DNA of 64,000 bases from Prolixibacteraceae bacterium (GTDB lineage: Bacteria > Bacteroidota > Bacteroidia > Bacteroidales > Prolixibacteraceae). Shown piece by piece: positions 7,996-15,971 of this stretch. Under the pieces are notes generated by a model. The model ran no database searches, had not been told where the DNA came from, and saw only the letters and a list, made by a program, of their open reading frames with translations. The DNA lies in the NCBI GenBank assembly GCA_028683385.1, contig JAQUIJ010000003.1, positions 248,001-312,000 on the forward strand. Reading direction: 5' to 3'. Both the position numbers and the translations under genes were made by a program. Each line of letters begins with the position of its first letter. Positions within the stretch are counted from its first letter, which is position 1.

Positions 7996-9041
7996 CAGGA
8001 AATACAAAACATATTCATCGGAGTGCGTGGCGATGCCCGTCGAATATTGCTTTGGTGAAATACTGGGGCAAGCGCGATTTTCAGAAACCGATGAATCCGT
8101 CGCTGAGTTTTGTGCTTCGCAATGCTTTTACCGAAACATCGGTGGAATTGCATAAAGATGGGGACAAAAAGGTGGCGTATTATTTTGAGGGGGTTGAGAG
8201 TCCGTTTGGCGATCGCATTGAAAACTACCTAAATCACGTTTCCGGTCAGTTTACATGGATAAATAAATACAATTTCAGGATTCACAGTCACAATAGTTTC
8301 CCGCATTCGGCCGGAATTGCTTCGTCGGCTTCGTCGTTTGGGGCGATGGCTTTGTGTTTAATCGAGTTGGATTTTATCCATTCAGGAAAGGAAACGGACT
8401 GTCTTGAGTTTTGGCAAAAAGCTTCGGAACTGGCGCGAATGGGTAGCGGAAGCGCCTGCCGCTCGGTGTATGCCGGATTTTCTATCTGGGGACAAACACA
8501 GTTATTCGAATCGAGCAGCGACGAACATGCAATCCAGCTATCGGATGGAGTTCATCCCGTATTTTCAGGTCTTCGCGATGCCATCCTGATGGTCGATTCA
8601 GGAACGAAGGAAGTTTCCAGTTCGGTTGGCCATCGGTTGATGGAAGGTCACCATTATCAGCGTTCGCGTATGGCACAGGCTCACGAAAACATCAACGAAC
8701 TTTATCTGGCTTTACTTACTGGCGATCTGGAAAAATTCATTGCCGTGGTTGAAAACGAGGCTCTGAGTTTACATGCGATGATGATGACTTCGAATCCGTC
8801 GTTTTTATTGCTGAAGCCTAACAGTCTGGAACTGATCAGCAGGATTCGACATTTTCGCGAAAAGTCGCTGATTCCGGTTTGCTTTACCATCGATGCGGGA
8901 CCAAATATCCATTTGCTTTATTTTCAGGATAATGAGTTGATTGTAAAGGCTTTCATTGAAAATGAATTGTTGGCTTTCTGCGAGAACGGAAAGTGGATTG
9001 ATGACCAGATTGGCACAAGTCCGGAAAGATTAAATAATTGA
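7992..9041 (+). CDS. mvaD: Diphosphomevalonate decarboxylase
   Basis: A 349-residue GHMP-superfamily enzyme that converts mevalonate diphosphate to IPP with ATP and loss of carbon dioxide. Diagnostic motifs are SNIALVKYWGKRD near residue 18, MNPSLSFVL, SAGIASSASSFGAMAL, ARMGSGSACRSVYAGF, and IDAGPNIHLL, with Asp301 as the likely catalytic aspartate. It shares a 4-base overlap with the upstream kinase. The TGA stop is at the edge of a dispersed inverted repeat (9040-9109). Length and motif order are normal for the family. Confidence 0.95.
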   Translation: MTGNTKHIHRSAWRCPSNIALVKYWGKRDFQKPMNPSLSFVLRNAFTETSVELHKDGDKKVAYYFEGVESPFGDRIENYLNHVSGQFTWINKYNFRIHSHNSFPHSAGIASSASSFGAMALCLIELDFIHSGKETDCLEFWQKASELARMGSGSACRSVYAGFSIWGQTQLFESSSDEHAIQLSDGVHPVFSGLRDAILMVDSGTKEVSSSVGHRLMEGHHYQRSRMAQAHENINELYLALLTGDLEKFIAVVENEALSLHAMMMTSNPSFLLLKPNSLELISRIRHFREKSLIPVCFTIDAGPNIHLLYFQDNELIVKAFIENELLAFCENGKWIDDQIGTSPERLNN

Positions 9042-9109
9042 TACGAGTTACGGGCTCCGTGTTACGAGTTGGGAAAAACCCGTAACTCGTATCTCGTAAC
9101 CCGCAACAA
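9040..9109. repeat. Inverted dispersed repeat (ATACGAGTTACGGG family)
   Basis: ATACGAGTTACGGG at the left and CCCGTAACTCGTAT near 9079-9092 are perfect inverted arms, followed by CTCGTAACCCGCAAC. A partial copy is at 396-430. The element fills the mvaD to mevalonate kinase gap and overlaps the mvaD stop codon. Confidence 0.75.
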
Positions 9110-9119
9110 AATTTGAAAT

Positions 9120-10034
9120 ATGGAACTTGGAACTCATTTTAATTCAAAATTTCTTCTTTTTGGCGAATATGGACTGATTTACGATGCGATGGCTTTGTCA
9201 GTTCCGTTCCCAAAGTTTTCAGGTTTTCTGGATTTTGACTCGAATCAGTCTCATCTGGAAAGCGTTACTGAAGTCAGGAAGTTTTACGAGTATCTGAAAT
9301 TGTTAGATACTGCTCATCCGTTGAATTATCCGTTCGATCTGGACAGGTTTGAAAGCGATCTTGATCAGGGACTGTTCTTTCATTCAAACATTCCACAGCA
9401 ATATGGACTTGGCAGCTCAGGCGCATTGGTAGCGGCACTTTTTAGCCGTTATGCAGTAAATTCTGTTCCGAAAGAGGAACTCGCTCCTGAAATCTTAAAA
9501 GCTGATTTTTCCATACTTGAAAGCTATTTTCACGGGAAAAGCTCAGGTCTTGATCCGCTGATTTCGTTTCTGAATAAACCCATTTTAATCGACTCGAAAA
9601 AGCAAATTTGTCCGATTGAATTTGATATGAGCAAATCAGGATTGGCAATGGCTTTAATCGACACCAAAACGACTGGGGCAACAGGTCCTTTGGTTCAGCA
9701 TTTTATCGATCTTTTTAACTTTCCGGAGTTTGAACATGCATTCTACGACCAGTTTATTCCGGCGAATAATGGCTGCATTGAGTCTTTGCTTATTGATGAT
9801 AAACCAAGTTTTTTCAAGCACATAGAGAAATTGGTCAAGTTTGAAGTCTACCAATTTCACCAAATGATTCCGGTGAATTTTCACCGGGTTATCACATTTG
9901 CACATTGCGAGAATGTGTACATCAAACTGCTGGGGTCGGGCGGTGGTGGTTATTTGCTGGCTTTTGCCGAATCGCAGGATATTCTCGATCAGTGGTCGAA
10001 GAAACGTGGAATTGAAATATTGAGTTTGTTTTGA
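9120..10034 (+). CDS. mvk: Mevalonate kinase (GHMP family)
   Basis: A 304-residue kinase that phosphorylates mevalonate to 5-phosphomevalonate. Motifs: SKFLLFGEYGLIYDAMALSVP near the N-terminus, the ATP loop QYGLGSSGALVAALFSRY, HGKSSGLDPLISF with Asp145 as the presumed catalytic base, and LLGSGGGGYLLAF near residue 266. It is the last gene of the mevalonate group and is followed by a bidirectional terminator. The start ATG is within a GGAACTT-type repeat word, so the first residues (MELGT) may come from repeat DNA. The assignment to mevalonate rather than phosphomevalonate rests on motif resemblance and on the presence of the GYDIA-type kinase nearby. Confidence 0.83.
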   Translation: MELGTHFNSKFLLFGEYGLIYDAMALSVPFPKFSGFLDFDSNQSHLESVTEVRKFYEYLKLLDTAHPLNYPFDLDRFESDLDQGLFFHSNIPQQYGLGSSGALVAALFSRYAVNSVPKEELAPEILKADFSILESYFHGKSSGLDPLISFLNKPILIDSKKQICPIEFDMSKSGLAMALIDTKTTGATGPLVQHFIDLFNFPEFEHAFYDQFIPANNGCIESLLIDDKPSFFKHIEKLVKFEVYQFHQMIPVNFHRVITFAHCENVYIKLLGSGGGGYLLAFAESQDILDQWSKKRGIEILSLF

Positions 10035-10037
10035 AAC

Positions 10038-10072
10038 TAATGAGCGGGTAACTTTAAGTCACCCGCTCATTA
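10038..10072. terminator. Bidirectional terminator hairpin
   Basis: TAATGAGCGGGT (10038-10049) and ACCCGCTCATTA (10061-10072) form a perfect 12-bp stem between the convergent mevalonate kinase and ricT genes. Short A and T runs flank it on either side. Confidence 0.8.
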
Positions 10073-10087
10073 AAATCTGCTATCTTT

Positions 10088-11407
10088 TTACTCCTTTGGA
10101 GCTGTATTATCAGGTCTTGGGCCTTTGTTTACCTGTGGTCGATTGCGGTTCGGTCTTGGTCTGTTCCGATGTTGGCGATTTTCATTTGGCTTGTTCTCGC
10201 TTGATCTGTTTTCACTGGCTTTATTCACCATTGGCCTATTTCCCTGGGGTTTGTTCTCCTGAGCCCTGACTTCCTGAACTTTTCCTTCCTGAGGTCGGTT
10301 TTCCTGCGGTCTGTCTCCCAGTGGGCGATTTGGTCTCCGGTTTCGGTTGTTTCGGTTTTTCTTTACTACTGGTTTGTCGAAATATTTCTGATCCAATTCG
10401 CCAACATTCATCATATTTTCCTTCTTGGCTTCGGGCTCGTTGTAGCCTTCGAACGATGGCTTTTGGCCACGCTTGTTCATATTCAGGAATTTTTTGACAT
10501 CTTCCAGATCGAGCACAAAAACCCGGCCTCCATCAGATTGTGAATAGCTGTACCATACTTTTTTCTGAAGAATATCAGTTTTGAAGTGGCGTGCCAATCC
10601 TTTGTCGGTTTCAATAGCCAGTAATTCGTTTGGAAAATCTTCCAGGGCTTCCAGGTAATGATCGAGTTCGTAGGTCAGGCAGCATTTCAATTTGCCGCAT
10701 CGGCCTGCCATTTTTTCGGCATTGGGCGACAATCCCTGTTTTATGGCGGCATCCGAAGTTACACTCGAAAAGTCGGTTCTCCAGGTTGAGCAACAAAGTG
10801 CACGTCCGCACGAACCAATTCCACCAATTCGGCCAGCTTCCTGACGGGCTCCGATTTGCTTCATTTCGATTTTAATGGCAAATTCCCTGGCGTACAGTTT
10901 AATCAGTTCGCGGAAATCGACACGGTCGTCGGCAATGTAATAGAAAATGGCTTTGTTGTTATCGCCACGAAATTCAACATCACCAATCTTCATATTCAGG
11001 TTCAACTCGTTGGCCAACTGACGGGCACGAATCATCACTTTGTTTTCGCGAGCCTTGGCTTCTTCCCATTTGATCACATCGGTCGGGGTCGCTTTTCTGT
11101 ATATTTTATTCCATTCGTAGCGCTCCGGTTTCTTTACTTTCCGTTTAAACTGAAGTTCGGCTAGTTTTCCGGTAAGCGAAACGGCTCCAACATCGTGCCC
11201 TGGTGAGCTGGAAACAACTACCAGTTCATCGCGTTTCAGATGAATACCTTCTTCATTCAGAAAGAACTCTTTTCGGGTTCCTTTGAACCGTATTTCGACA
11301 ATGTTTGATTCGTTTGTTGTATCAGGTATATCGTCGAGCCAGTCATAAACGCCAAGCATGGCTGGTCTGTCAAGGTCATTATTTGTGTTGCATCCACTGC
11401 ATCCCAT
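10088..11407 (-). CDS. ricT: RicT/PSP1-domain protein
   Basis: A 439-residue cytoplasmic protein of the PSP1/RicT (YaaT) family. The start ATG at 11407 is preceded by an A/G-rich stretch and opens with MGCSGC. The PSP1 core spans about residues 20-310 and has GRIGGIGSCGRALCCSTW and AGRCGKLKCCLTYE, whose cysteines match the cluster-binding pattern of RicT. In Bacillus RicT works with RicA/RicF in RNA processing; the role in Bacteroidota is not settled. The last ~80 residues are a low-complexity tail rich in Asn, Arg, Pro, Gln and Glu with repeating RPQENRPQE-like units, probably disordered. An upstream in-frame codon at 11506 gives an implausible extension. Confidence 0.87.
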   Translation of the reverse strand: MGCSGCNTNNDLDRPAMLGVYDWLDDIPDTTNESNIVEIRFKGTRKEFFLNEEGIHLKRDELVVVSSSPGHDVGAVSLTGKLAELQFKRKVKKPERYEWNKIYRKATPTDVIKWEEAKARENKVMIRARQLANELNLNMKIGDVEFRGDNNKAIFYYIADDRVDFRELIKLYAREFAIKIEMKQIGARQEAGRIGGIGSCGRALCCSTWRTDFSSVTSDAAIKQGLSPNAEKMAGRCGKLKCCLTYELDHYLEALEDFPNELLAIETDKGLARHFKTDILQKKVWYSYSQSDGGRVFVLDLEDVKKFLNMNKRGQKPSFEGYNEPEAKKENMMNVGELDQKYFDKPVVKKNRNNRNRRPNRPLGDRPQENRPQEGKVQEVRAQENKPQGNRPMVNKASENRSSENKPNENRQHRNRPRPNRNRPQVNKGPRPDNTAPKE

Positions 11408-11573
11408 ATCTCTCTTTTTTAAAACGAAGGGCAATATTATCAAATTTTGGGCAAACTTGCTATTTTTATTCTGTCTAAATAGCGAAACAGATAGAAGTGC
11501 ATCCAATTCCTAAATCAATCATTTCTGCATGATAAGCACAAAACATCTATCTTTGAATCAAAAATTTTGGATT

Positions 11574-12731
11574 ATGCAAATTCGTTATTTTTTCCTGATC
11601 GTAATTTCATTTCTGTTCTTTCAGTCCAAAGTACATGCACAGCAACTAAGTCCGGAGGCGACGGTTAGTGTTTTGACTTGCGATCCTGGTGCCGAGGTTT
11701 ATTCGATGTATGGGCACACCGCCATTCGGATAAGTGATCCAACTTTGAATCTGGATGCAGTGTTCAATTACGGTCTTTTCAGTTTCGATTCGACAAATTT
11801 CATGTATCGCTTTGCTAAGGGGCAGACGGATTACGCTATGGGTGGAGAGCGGTTTAGAGGCTGGTTACCACAATACGATGAAGAGAAACGCAGTGTTTAC
11901 GAACAGGTGCTCAACCTAACTCCGGAAGGGAAGAACAAACTTTTTCAGGCATTGCTCGAAAATGCCAAACCTGAAAACCGGATTTACCGCTACAATTTTT
12001 TTATGGACAATTGTGCGACCCGTGTCCGCGATATGATTGAACGCAACGCCGGAGCACCAATTCACTTTACCGATAATCATCCAACAGAAAGCTACCGCGA
12101 TCTGATCAAAAAATTTCATCACTCGTTTCGCTGGATCGATCTGGGTATTGACCTATTGGTCGGCAAAAAGGCAGACGAGCCGGTTTCGGCATATGGCCAA
12201 ATGTTTTTGCCCGATTACCTGAAAGATCAGTTTGCCAAAGCTGAAATTTCTATCGATGGGAAACCGCAGCCTCTGGTTCTTGAAACCCGCACTTTGCGTG
12301 AATATCCAAATCCTAAACTCAATTCTGATTGGCCTTGGCCTGCTATCGTTTTCGGTATTTTATTCCTGATTATTGCTGCATTTTCGGTTCGTAGCTTTCT
12401 TCAGAAAAAGAAAATTGACTGGCTGGATTATTGGTTGCTTGGATTAAGTGGTTTTGCCGGATTAATTATTGGCTGGTTCACTTTGTATTCGGAGCATCCA
12501 GCTATGAGCCCTAATTACAATTTGTTGTGGGCATTTCCGCTGAACCTGTTTTTTGCAGGATTGTGGGCTGTGAAAAAATGGAGGCCTCAGACCCGCTATT
12601 ATTTATGGCTATCCGGAGCTCTTTTAATTCTTTCGTTTGTGGCTGGGCAGCAATTTAATCCGGCAGTTTACTTTATGATCCTGATTTTGCTGGTTCGGGT
12701 TGTAGCTAATCTGATTCCGGAGAAAAAGTAA
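11574..12731 (+). CDS. DUF4105/Lnb-type membrane protein, candidate lipoprotein N-acyltransferase
   Basis: A 385-residue protein with an N-terminal signal/anchor segment (MQIRYFFLIVISFLFFQ), a periplasmic domain of about 230 residues and around five C-terminal membrane segments. The domain carries YSMYGHTAIRI and NFFMDNCATRVRDM, giving a His and a Cys in an arrangement typical of the Lnb N-terminal domain (formerly DUF4105). Members of that family in Bacteroides have been reported to N-acylate lipoproteins; applying that here is inference from family resemblance. ATG 11574 is preferred over 11529 because it places the signal segment at the start. It is divergent from ricT. Confidence 0.68.
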   Translation: MQIRYFFLIVISFLFFQSKVHAQQLSPEATVSVLTCDPGAEVYSMYGHTAIRISDPTLNLDAVFNYGLFSFDSTNFMYRFAKGQTDYAMGGERFRGWLPQYDEEKRSVYEQVLNLTPEGKNKLFQALLENAKPENRIYRYNFFMDNCATRVRDMIERNAGAPIHFTDNHPTESYRDLIKKFHHSFRWIDLGIDLLVGKKADEPVSAYGQMFLPDYLKDQFAKAEISIDGKPQPLVLETRTLREYPNPKLNSDWPWPAIVFGILFLIIAAFSVRSFLQKKKIDWLDYWLLGLSGFAGLIIGWFTLYSEHPAMSPNYNLLWAFPLNLFFAGLWAVKKWRPQTRYYLWLSGALLILSFVAGQQFNPAVYFMILILLVRVVANLIPEKK

Positions 12732-12785
12732 TCAGTTGCCAGTTGCGGTTCACAGAAAAACTGAACACTGCTACTGAACACTTTT
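12729..12785. repeat. Low-complexity intergenic repeat (GTTGCCAGTTG / CTGAACACTG words)
   Basis: The gap between the Lnb-like gene and kup consists of repeated words such as CAGTTGCCAGTTG, CTGAACACTG and CTACTGAACACT. It is one more of the dispersed gap-filling repeat types in this window. No clear terminator hairpin is seen. Confidence 0.45.
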
Positions 12786-14734
12786 TACCCAATCCGGCTA
12801 ATCTTTCGGTTCAGTGGGCGTTCGATTGAAATTGGAACTTTCTCTTCAATCACGCTGCTCGAATCCAGTCCAAGCGCCTTTACATCGTTGATGCTAAATA
12901 GTCTGGTGAAAGCATGCAATCCCATTATCATGGTTTCCCATGGAGATAATTTGTAATCCTGAGTCATAACCCGGTCGAGGTTTACAAATAAAAAGTCGGC
13001 TGGAAAATGATGTTTTTTAAGTGACTCATACGAACTGCATAGTTTTATTTCGCCACTGGCAACCAAGTCTTTAAGTACTTCTTTAAAATATAGATTAATT
13101 CGCGGTTCGATCTTAAATCCAAGATGAAAATCGATCCGAATCAATGTGCCGGGAATAAACTGGTTAACTTCATAGCTAAAAGTATCAGGTTCGGCAACAG
13201 TGTCAACATGAAGTAACCAATAGGTTTGTGCACGTTTGGGTTGTTTGTTGAAGATCGAGTACATAATTTTAGATTCGATCTGGTGAAGTTCGTTGGCCTT
13301 GATGATGTAAACCAGGTTGGTAGCGATTTGTGGAATTGTTTTATCCTTGCTTAAATCTTCGAATAAATGCAGGTATTTATTGATATTGGAGAAACTGATG
13401 TGCCGGTTCTTGATCCGCCGTCCAAAAAACCAGCCGAGCATGATGAGTAAAAAGGCACAAGCTAATGCAATTGAAAACCATCCGCCATTTGCAAATTTAT
13501 GCAGATTGGCGATCAGAAATGAAGTTTCGATTGAGCCAAAAAGGAGCCCAAGGATGATTAAAAAAGTAAAATGAACATTTTTTTGGTAGAGGTAATGAAG
13601 CAATAGCAACGAAGTCATCATCATGGTTATTGTAATCGACAAACCATATGCCGCTTCCATATTCGACGACTCCTGAAAGAACAGAACGACAAAACAAACC
13701 GAGACCCACAACAGCCAGTTAACAAAAGGAATATATACCTGACCTTTGATGGTTGTTGGGTGCAATACTTTTATTTTTGGCCAGAAATTCATGGAAACAG
13801 CCTCGCTAATGAGCGTATATGATCCGGTGATCAAAGCCTGACTGGCGATTACCGCAGCAGCGGTCGAGATCAGTATTCCGGGGAAAAGAAACCAGCCTGG
13901 CATGATGGAGTAAAATGGATTCAAATCTTCGACCGGTTGAGGATGGTTCATCAGCCAGGCTCCCTGCCCAAAATAGTTGAGTAATAAGGCAAGTTTTACA
14001 AAGATCCACGAAATTCGGATGTTTTTGATTCCGCAATGACCCAGATCAGAATACAATGCTTCGGCTCCTGTGGTACACAGAAACACCGCGCCAAGCAGTA
14101 TAAATCCTTTGGGATATTGGGTCAGAAAATTGAACGCATAAACCGGGTTCACTGCATTCAGGATTTCAGGATAAGTGATGATTTGAGTAAATCCAAGAAC
14201 AGCAAGCATTCCGAACCAAATGACCATAATTGGACCAAATGATTTCCCGATAAATTTTGTACCGAATTGCTGGACAAAGAACAATGCTGAAATAATGAAA
14301 AGAACGACTGGTATGACCGGAATCTGTGGGTTTATCATTCGCAACCCTTCGATAGACGACGAAACTGTAATGGATGGAGTAATTACACCGTCGGCCAACA
14401 GAGCACTTCCGCCAATCATGGTTAGTATTGCGGCCCAGGTCGACTTTTTCTTCATCAGGGCAAACAAGGCAAAAATTCCACCTTCTCCGTGGTTGTCAGC
14501 ACGCAAGGTGATGATGACATATTTAAGGGTAGTTTGAAGGGTCAGTGTCCAAAACACTAAGGATAAAGCTCCATAAACCAGGAGTTGGTCAAATTTATCG
14601 GCACCAGAAATAATTGCTTTTACTACATACAGTGGACTAGTTCCAATGTCACCAAAAACAATTCCCATGGTGATTAACAGCCCTGCAAATGTAACTTTGC
14701 TTAATTGTGAATGATGATTCTTCGTCTCCGGCAT
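12785..14734 (-). CDS. kup: KUP-family potassium uptake permease
   Basis: A 649-residue inner-membrane K+ transporter of the Kup/HAK family, likely a K+/H+ symporter. The N-terminal hallmark GIVFGDIGTSPLYVVKA is at about residues 24-40, LLADGVITPSITVSSSIEGL at about 109-128, and GAEALYSDLGHCG near residue 222. About 12 hydrophobic segments fill residues 15-450, followed by a cytoplasmic C-terminal domain of roughly 190 residues. Length and order are normal. It stands alone on the minus strand, convergent with the Lnb-like gene and divergent from the YjbR gene. No K+ or c-di-AMP sensing element is recognisable in the 245-bp upstream gap. Confidence 0.93.
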   Translation of the reverse strand: MPETKNHHSQLSKVTFAGLLITMGIVFGDIGTSPLYVVKAIISGADKFDQLLVYGALSLVFWTLTLQTTLKYVIITLRADNHGEGGIFALFALMKKKSTWAAILTMIGGSALLADGVITPSITVSSSIEGLRMINPQIPVIPVVLFIISALFFVQQFGTKFIGKSFGPIMVIWFGMLAVLGFTQIITYPEILNAVNPVYAFNFLTQYPKGFILLGAVFLCTTGAEALYSDLGHCGIKNIRISWIFVKLALLLNYFGQGAWLMNHPQPVEDLNPFYSIMPGWFLFPGILISTAAAVIASQALITGSYTLISEAVSMNFWPKIKVLHPTTIKGQVYIPFVNWLLWVSVCFVVLFFQESSNMEAAYGLSITITMMMTSLLLLHYLYQKNVHFTFLIILGLLFGSIETSFLIANLHKFANGGWFSIALACAFLLIMLGWFFGRRIKNRHISFSNINKYLHLFEDLSKDKTIPQIATNLVYIIKANELHQIESKIMYSIFNKQPKRAQTYWLLHVDTVAEPDTFSYEVNQFIPGTLIRIDFHLGFKIEPRINLYFKEVLKDLVASGEIKLCSSYESLKKHHFPADFLFVNLDRVMTQDYKLSPWETMIMGLHAFTRLFSINDVKALGLDSSSVIEEKVPISIERPLNRKISRIG

Positions 14735-14854
14735 GCCAACGATTTATTTTTTTAGGAAATCAACATCAAAGGTACATAAAGGCAGTATTGGTTATTCTCT
14801 TTGGTGTAATATCGACACTGAATTTTATAATTTATTAAGAATGACGATTTGACT

Positions 14855-14977
14855 ATTGTAAATACAAATGACTTTGTCGCGAAAATCGAATCAAGACATG
14901 GTGATATTGAATTTTACTATTACTACTTCTGAGCTGTATTGTTCCAATTTGTATATTTGAAGATTGTAAATACGAAT
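14855..14977. promoter_or_regulatory. Pair of ATTGTAAATACRAAT direct repeats in the kup/yjbR divergent gap
   Basis: ATTGTAAATACAAAT (14855-14869) and ATTGTAAATACGAAT (14963-14977) differ at one position and are 108 bases apart; the second ends 2 bases before the YjbR start codon. A TATATTTG word at 14952-14959 resembles the Bacteroidetes -7 element but has no TTTG 19 bases upstream. The repeats may be operators or chance. Confidence 0.3.
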
Positions 14978-14979
14978 CG

Positions 14980-15342
14980 ATGAACATTGAAGAACTGAGG
15001 GAATATTGTGTTTCGAAACCTGGAGTTACCGAAGAATTTCCGTTCGATGAGGTGACGTTGGTTTTCAAAGTAATGGGTAAGATGTTTGCATTAACCAATC
15101 TGGATGGAGATTGGTCTCTTGCATTAAAGTGTGATCCTGACCGGGCAATCGAACTCCGCGAGCAGTATCCGGCCATTAAGCCCGGTTACCACATGAGCAA
15201 AGTGCACTGGAATACCGTGACGATGGACGGTTCTCTCCATTCAAAGCTGATTCTGGAAATGATTGACCACTCGTATGAACTGGTTGTTGCCAAGTTACCT
15301 GGAAAGACAAAACTGGAGTTGGCACTTTTGAAAAGCAAATAG
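14980..15342 (+). CDS. MmcQ/YjbR family protein
   Basis: A 120-residue protein of the MmcQ/YjbR (CyaY-like fold) family, recognised by the N-terminal CVSKPGVTEEFPFDE, the central FALTNLDGDWSLALKCDPDRA, and PGYHMSKVHWNTV. The family is small, cytoplasmic and described as DNA-binding in some annotations; the actual function is unknown. It is full length. The next gene begins 27 bases after the stop, so the two are probably cotranscribed. Confidence 0.87.
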   Translation: MNIEELREYCVSKPGVTEEFPFDEVTLVFKVMGKMFALTNLDGDWSLALKCDPDRAIELREQYPAIKPGYHMSKVHWNTVTMDGSLHSKLILEMIDHSYELVVAKLPGKTKLELALLKSK

Positions 15343-15369
15343 TAATTTGATTAACCTGATAACAAATAT

Positions 15370-15582
15370 ATGGAAACTTACGAATTGAAAGGCGAAGAAT
15401 ACATTGAACTGATCAAGTTGCTAAAAACGATGCGGATTAGTGAATCGGGTGGACAAGCCAAACTGATGGTTGAAGACGGAATTGTTTTCCGAAATGGGGA
15501 ACCTGAATTTCGGAAACGTGCCAAATTAAGGGCGGGTGATTTGATCGAGGTATTTGAATATAAAATCCACATCAAGGAATAA
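15370..15582 (+). CDS. Small S4-domain RNA-binding protein
   Basis: A 70-residue protein that is almost entirely an S4 domain. It shows IELIKLLKTMRISESGGQAK, VEDGIVFRNGEPEFRKR and a C-terminal AGDLIEVFEYKIHI strand, as in the YaaA/YbcJ group of stand-alone S4 proteins. Such proteins bind structured RNA, often with ribosome links; the target here is unknown. It follows the YjbR gene closely. Confidence 0.85.
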   Translation: METYELKGEEYIELIKLLKTMRISESGGQAKLMVEDGIVFRNGEPEFRKRAKLRAGDLIEVFEYKIHIKE

Positions 15583-15701
15583 AAATAGATAGATAAAGAC
15601 GTGGAAGTCCTTTATTTTCGGGACTTTCTGTAGATTTGACTATATTTTGGATCATTGATAACATAGGTTTGATACCCTTACTTGGCGCTTTGCTAGTTTC
15701 T

Positions 15702-15748
15702 CCTATGCTGGTAAAAATATAAAACTATTTTTACCAGCATAGGTTTTT
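15702..15748. terminator. Perfect 18-bp inverted repeat, terminator or regulatory hairpin
   Basis: CCTATGCTGGTAAAAATA (15702-15719) and its exact complement (15726-15743) flank a 6-base loop and are followed by TTTTT. It lies 120 bases after the S4 gene. It can act as an intrinsic terminator for the upstream pair or as a dyad for a regulator of the cluster downstream. Confidence 0.6.
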
Positions 15749-15834
15749 ACTTAGTGCACATGGGGGGATTTTACGTTAGTTGTTTTTCTAAAAGTTGGAT
15801 TGGTTTTATTGACCGAAATAAGTATTGGTTAGTT

Positions 15835-15862
15835 AAGCAAACGGATTTGCTTTTTTATTTTT
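15835..15862 (+). terminator. Terminator-like hairpin in the leader of the surface-protein cluster
   Basis: AAGCAAA (15835-15841) and TTTGCTT (15846-15852) pair around a CGGA tetraloop and are followed by TTTTATTTTTT. This is a second intrinsic-terminator shape upstream of the 1498-residue gene and could attenuate readthrough into it. Confidence 0.5.
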
Positions 15863-15971
15863 TCAGAAATACTTCGAAATACTTTTTATATTTCTTCAAA
15901 TTCAATTTTGACTTTGCTTTGGCCTTGGGTACTCTGCTCGTTTTAAAACCCAATTTAAAACTAGGGAGCAT

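Larger units (their letters stand above)
15583..15971. other. 389-bp gap with three hairpins before the surface-protein cluster
   Basis: The gap holds a weak hairpin just after the S4 gene (GGAAGTCC 15603-15610 with GGACTTTC 15621-15628), a perfect 18-bp palindrome (15702-15743) and a terminator-like hairpin with a T-run (15835-15862). A 73-codon reading frame at 15754-15975 is AT-rich and looks non-coding. The last 110 bases before the ATG at 15972 show no recognisable riboswitch. Confidence 0.6.

Noticed and set aside
15702-15743. Invertible (phase-variable) promoter flanked by inverted repeats
   Set aside because: The arms are only 6 bases apart, too close for a promoter between them, and no invertase gene is nearby.
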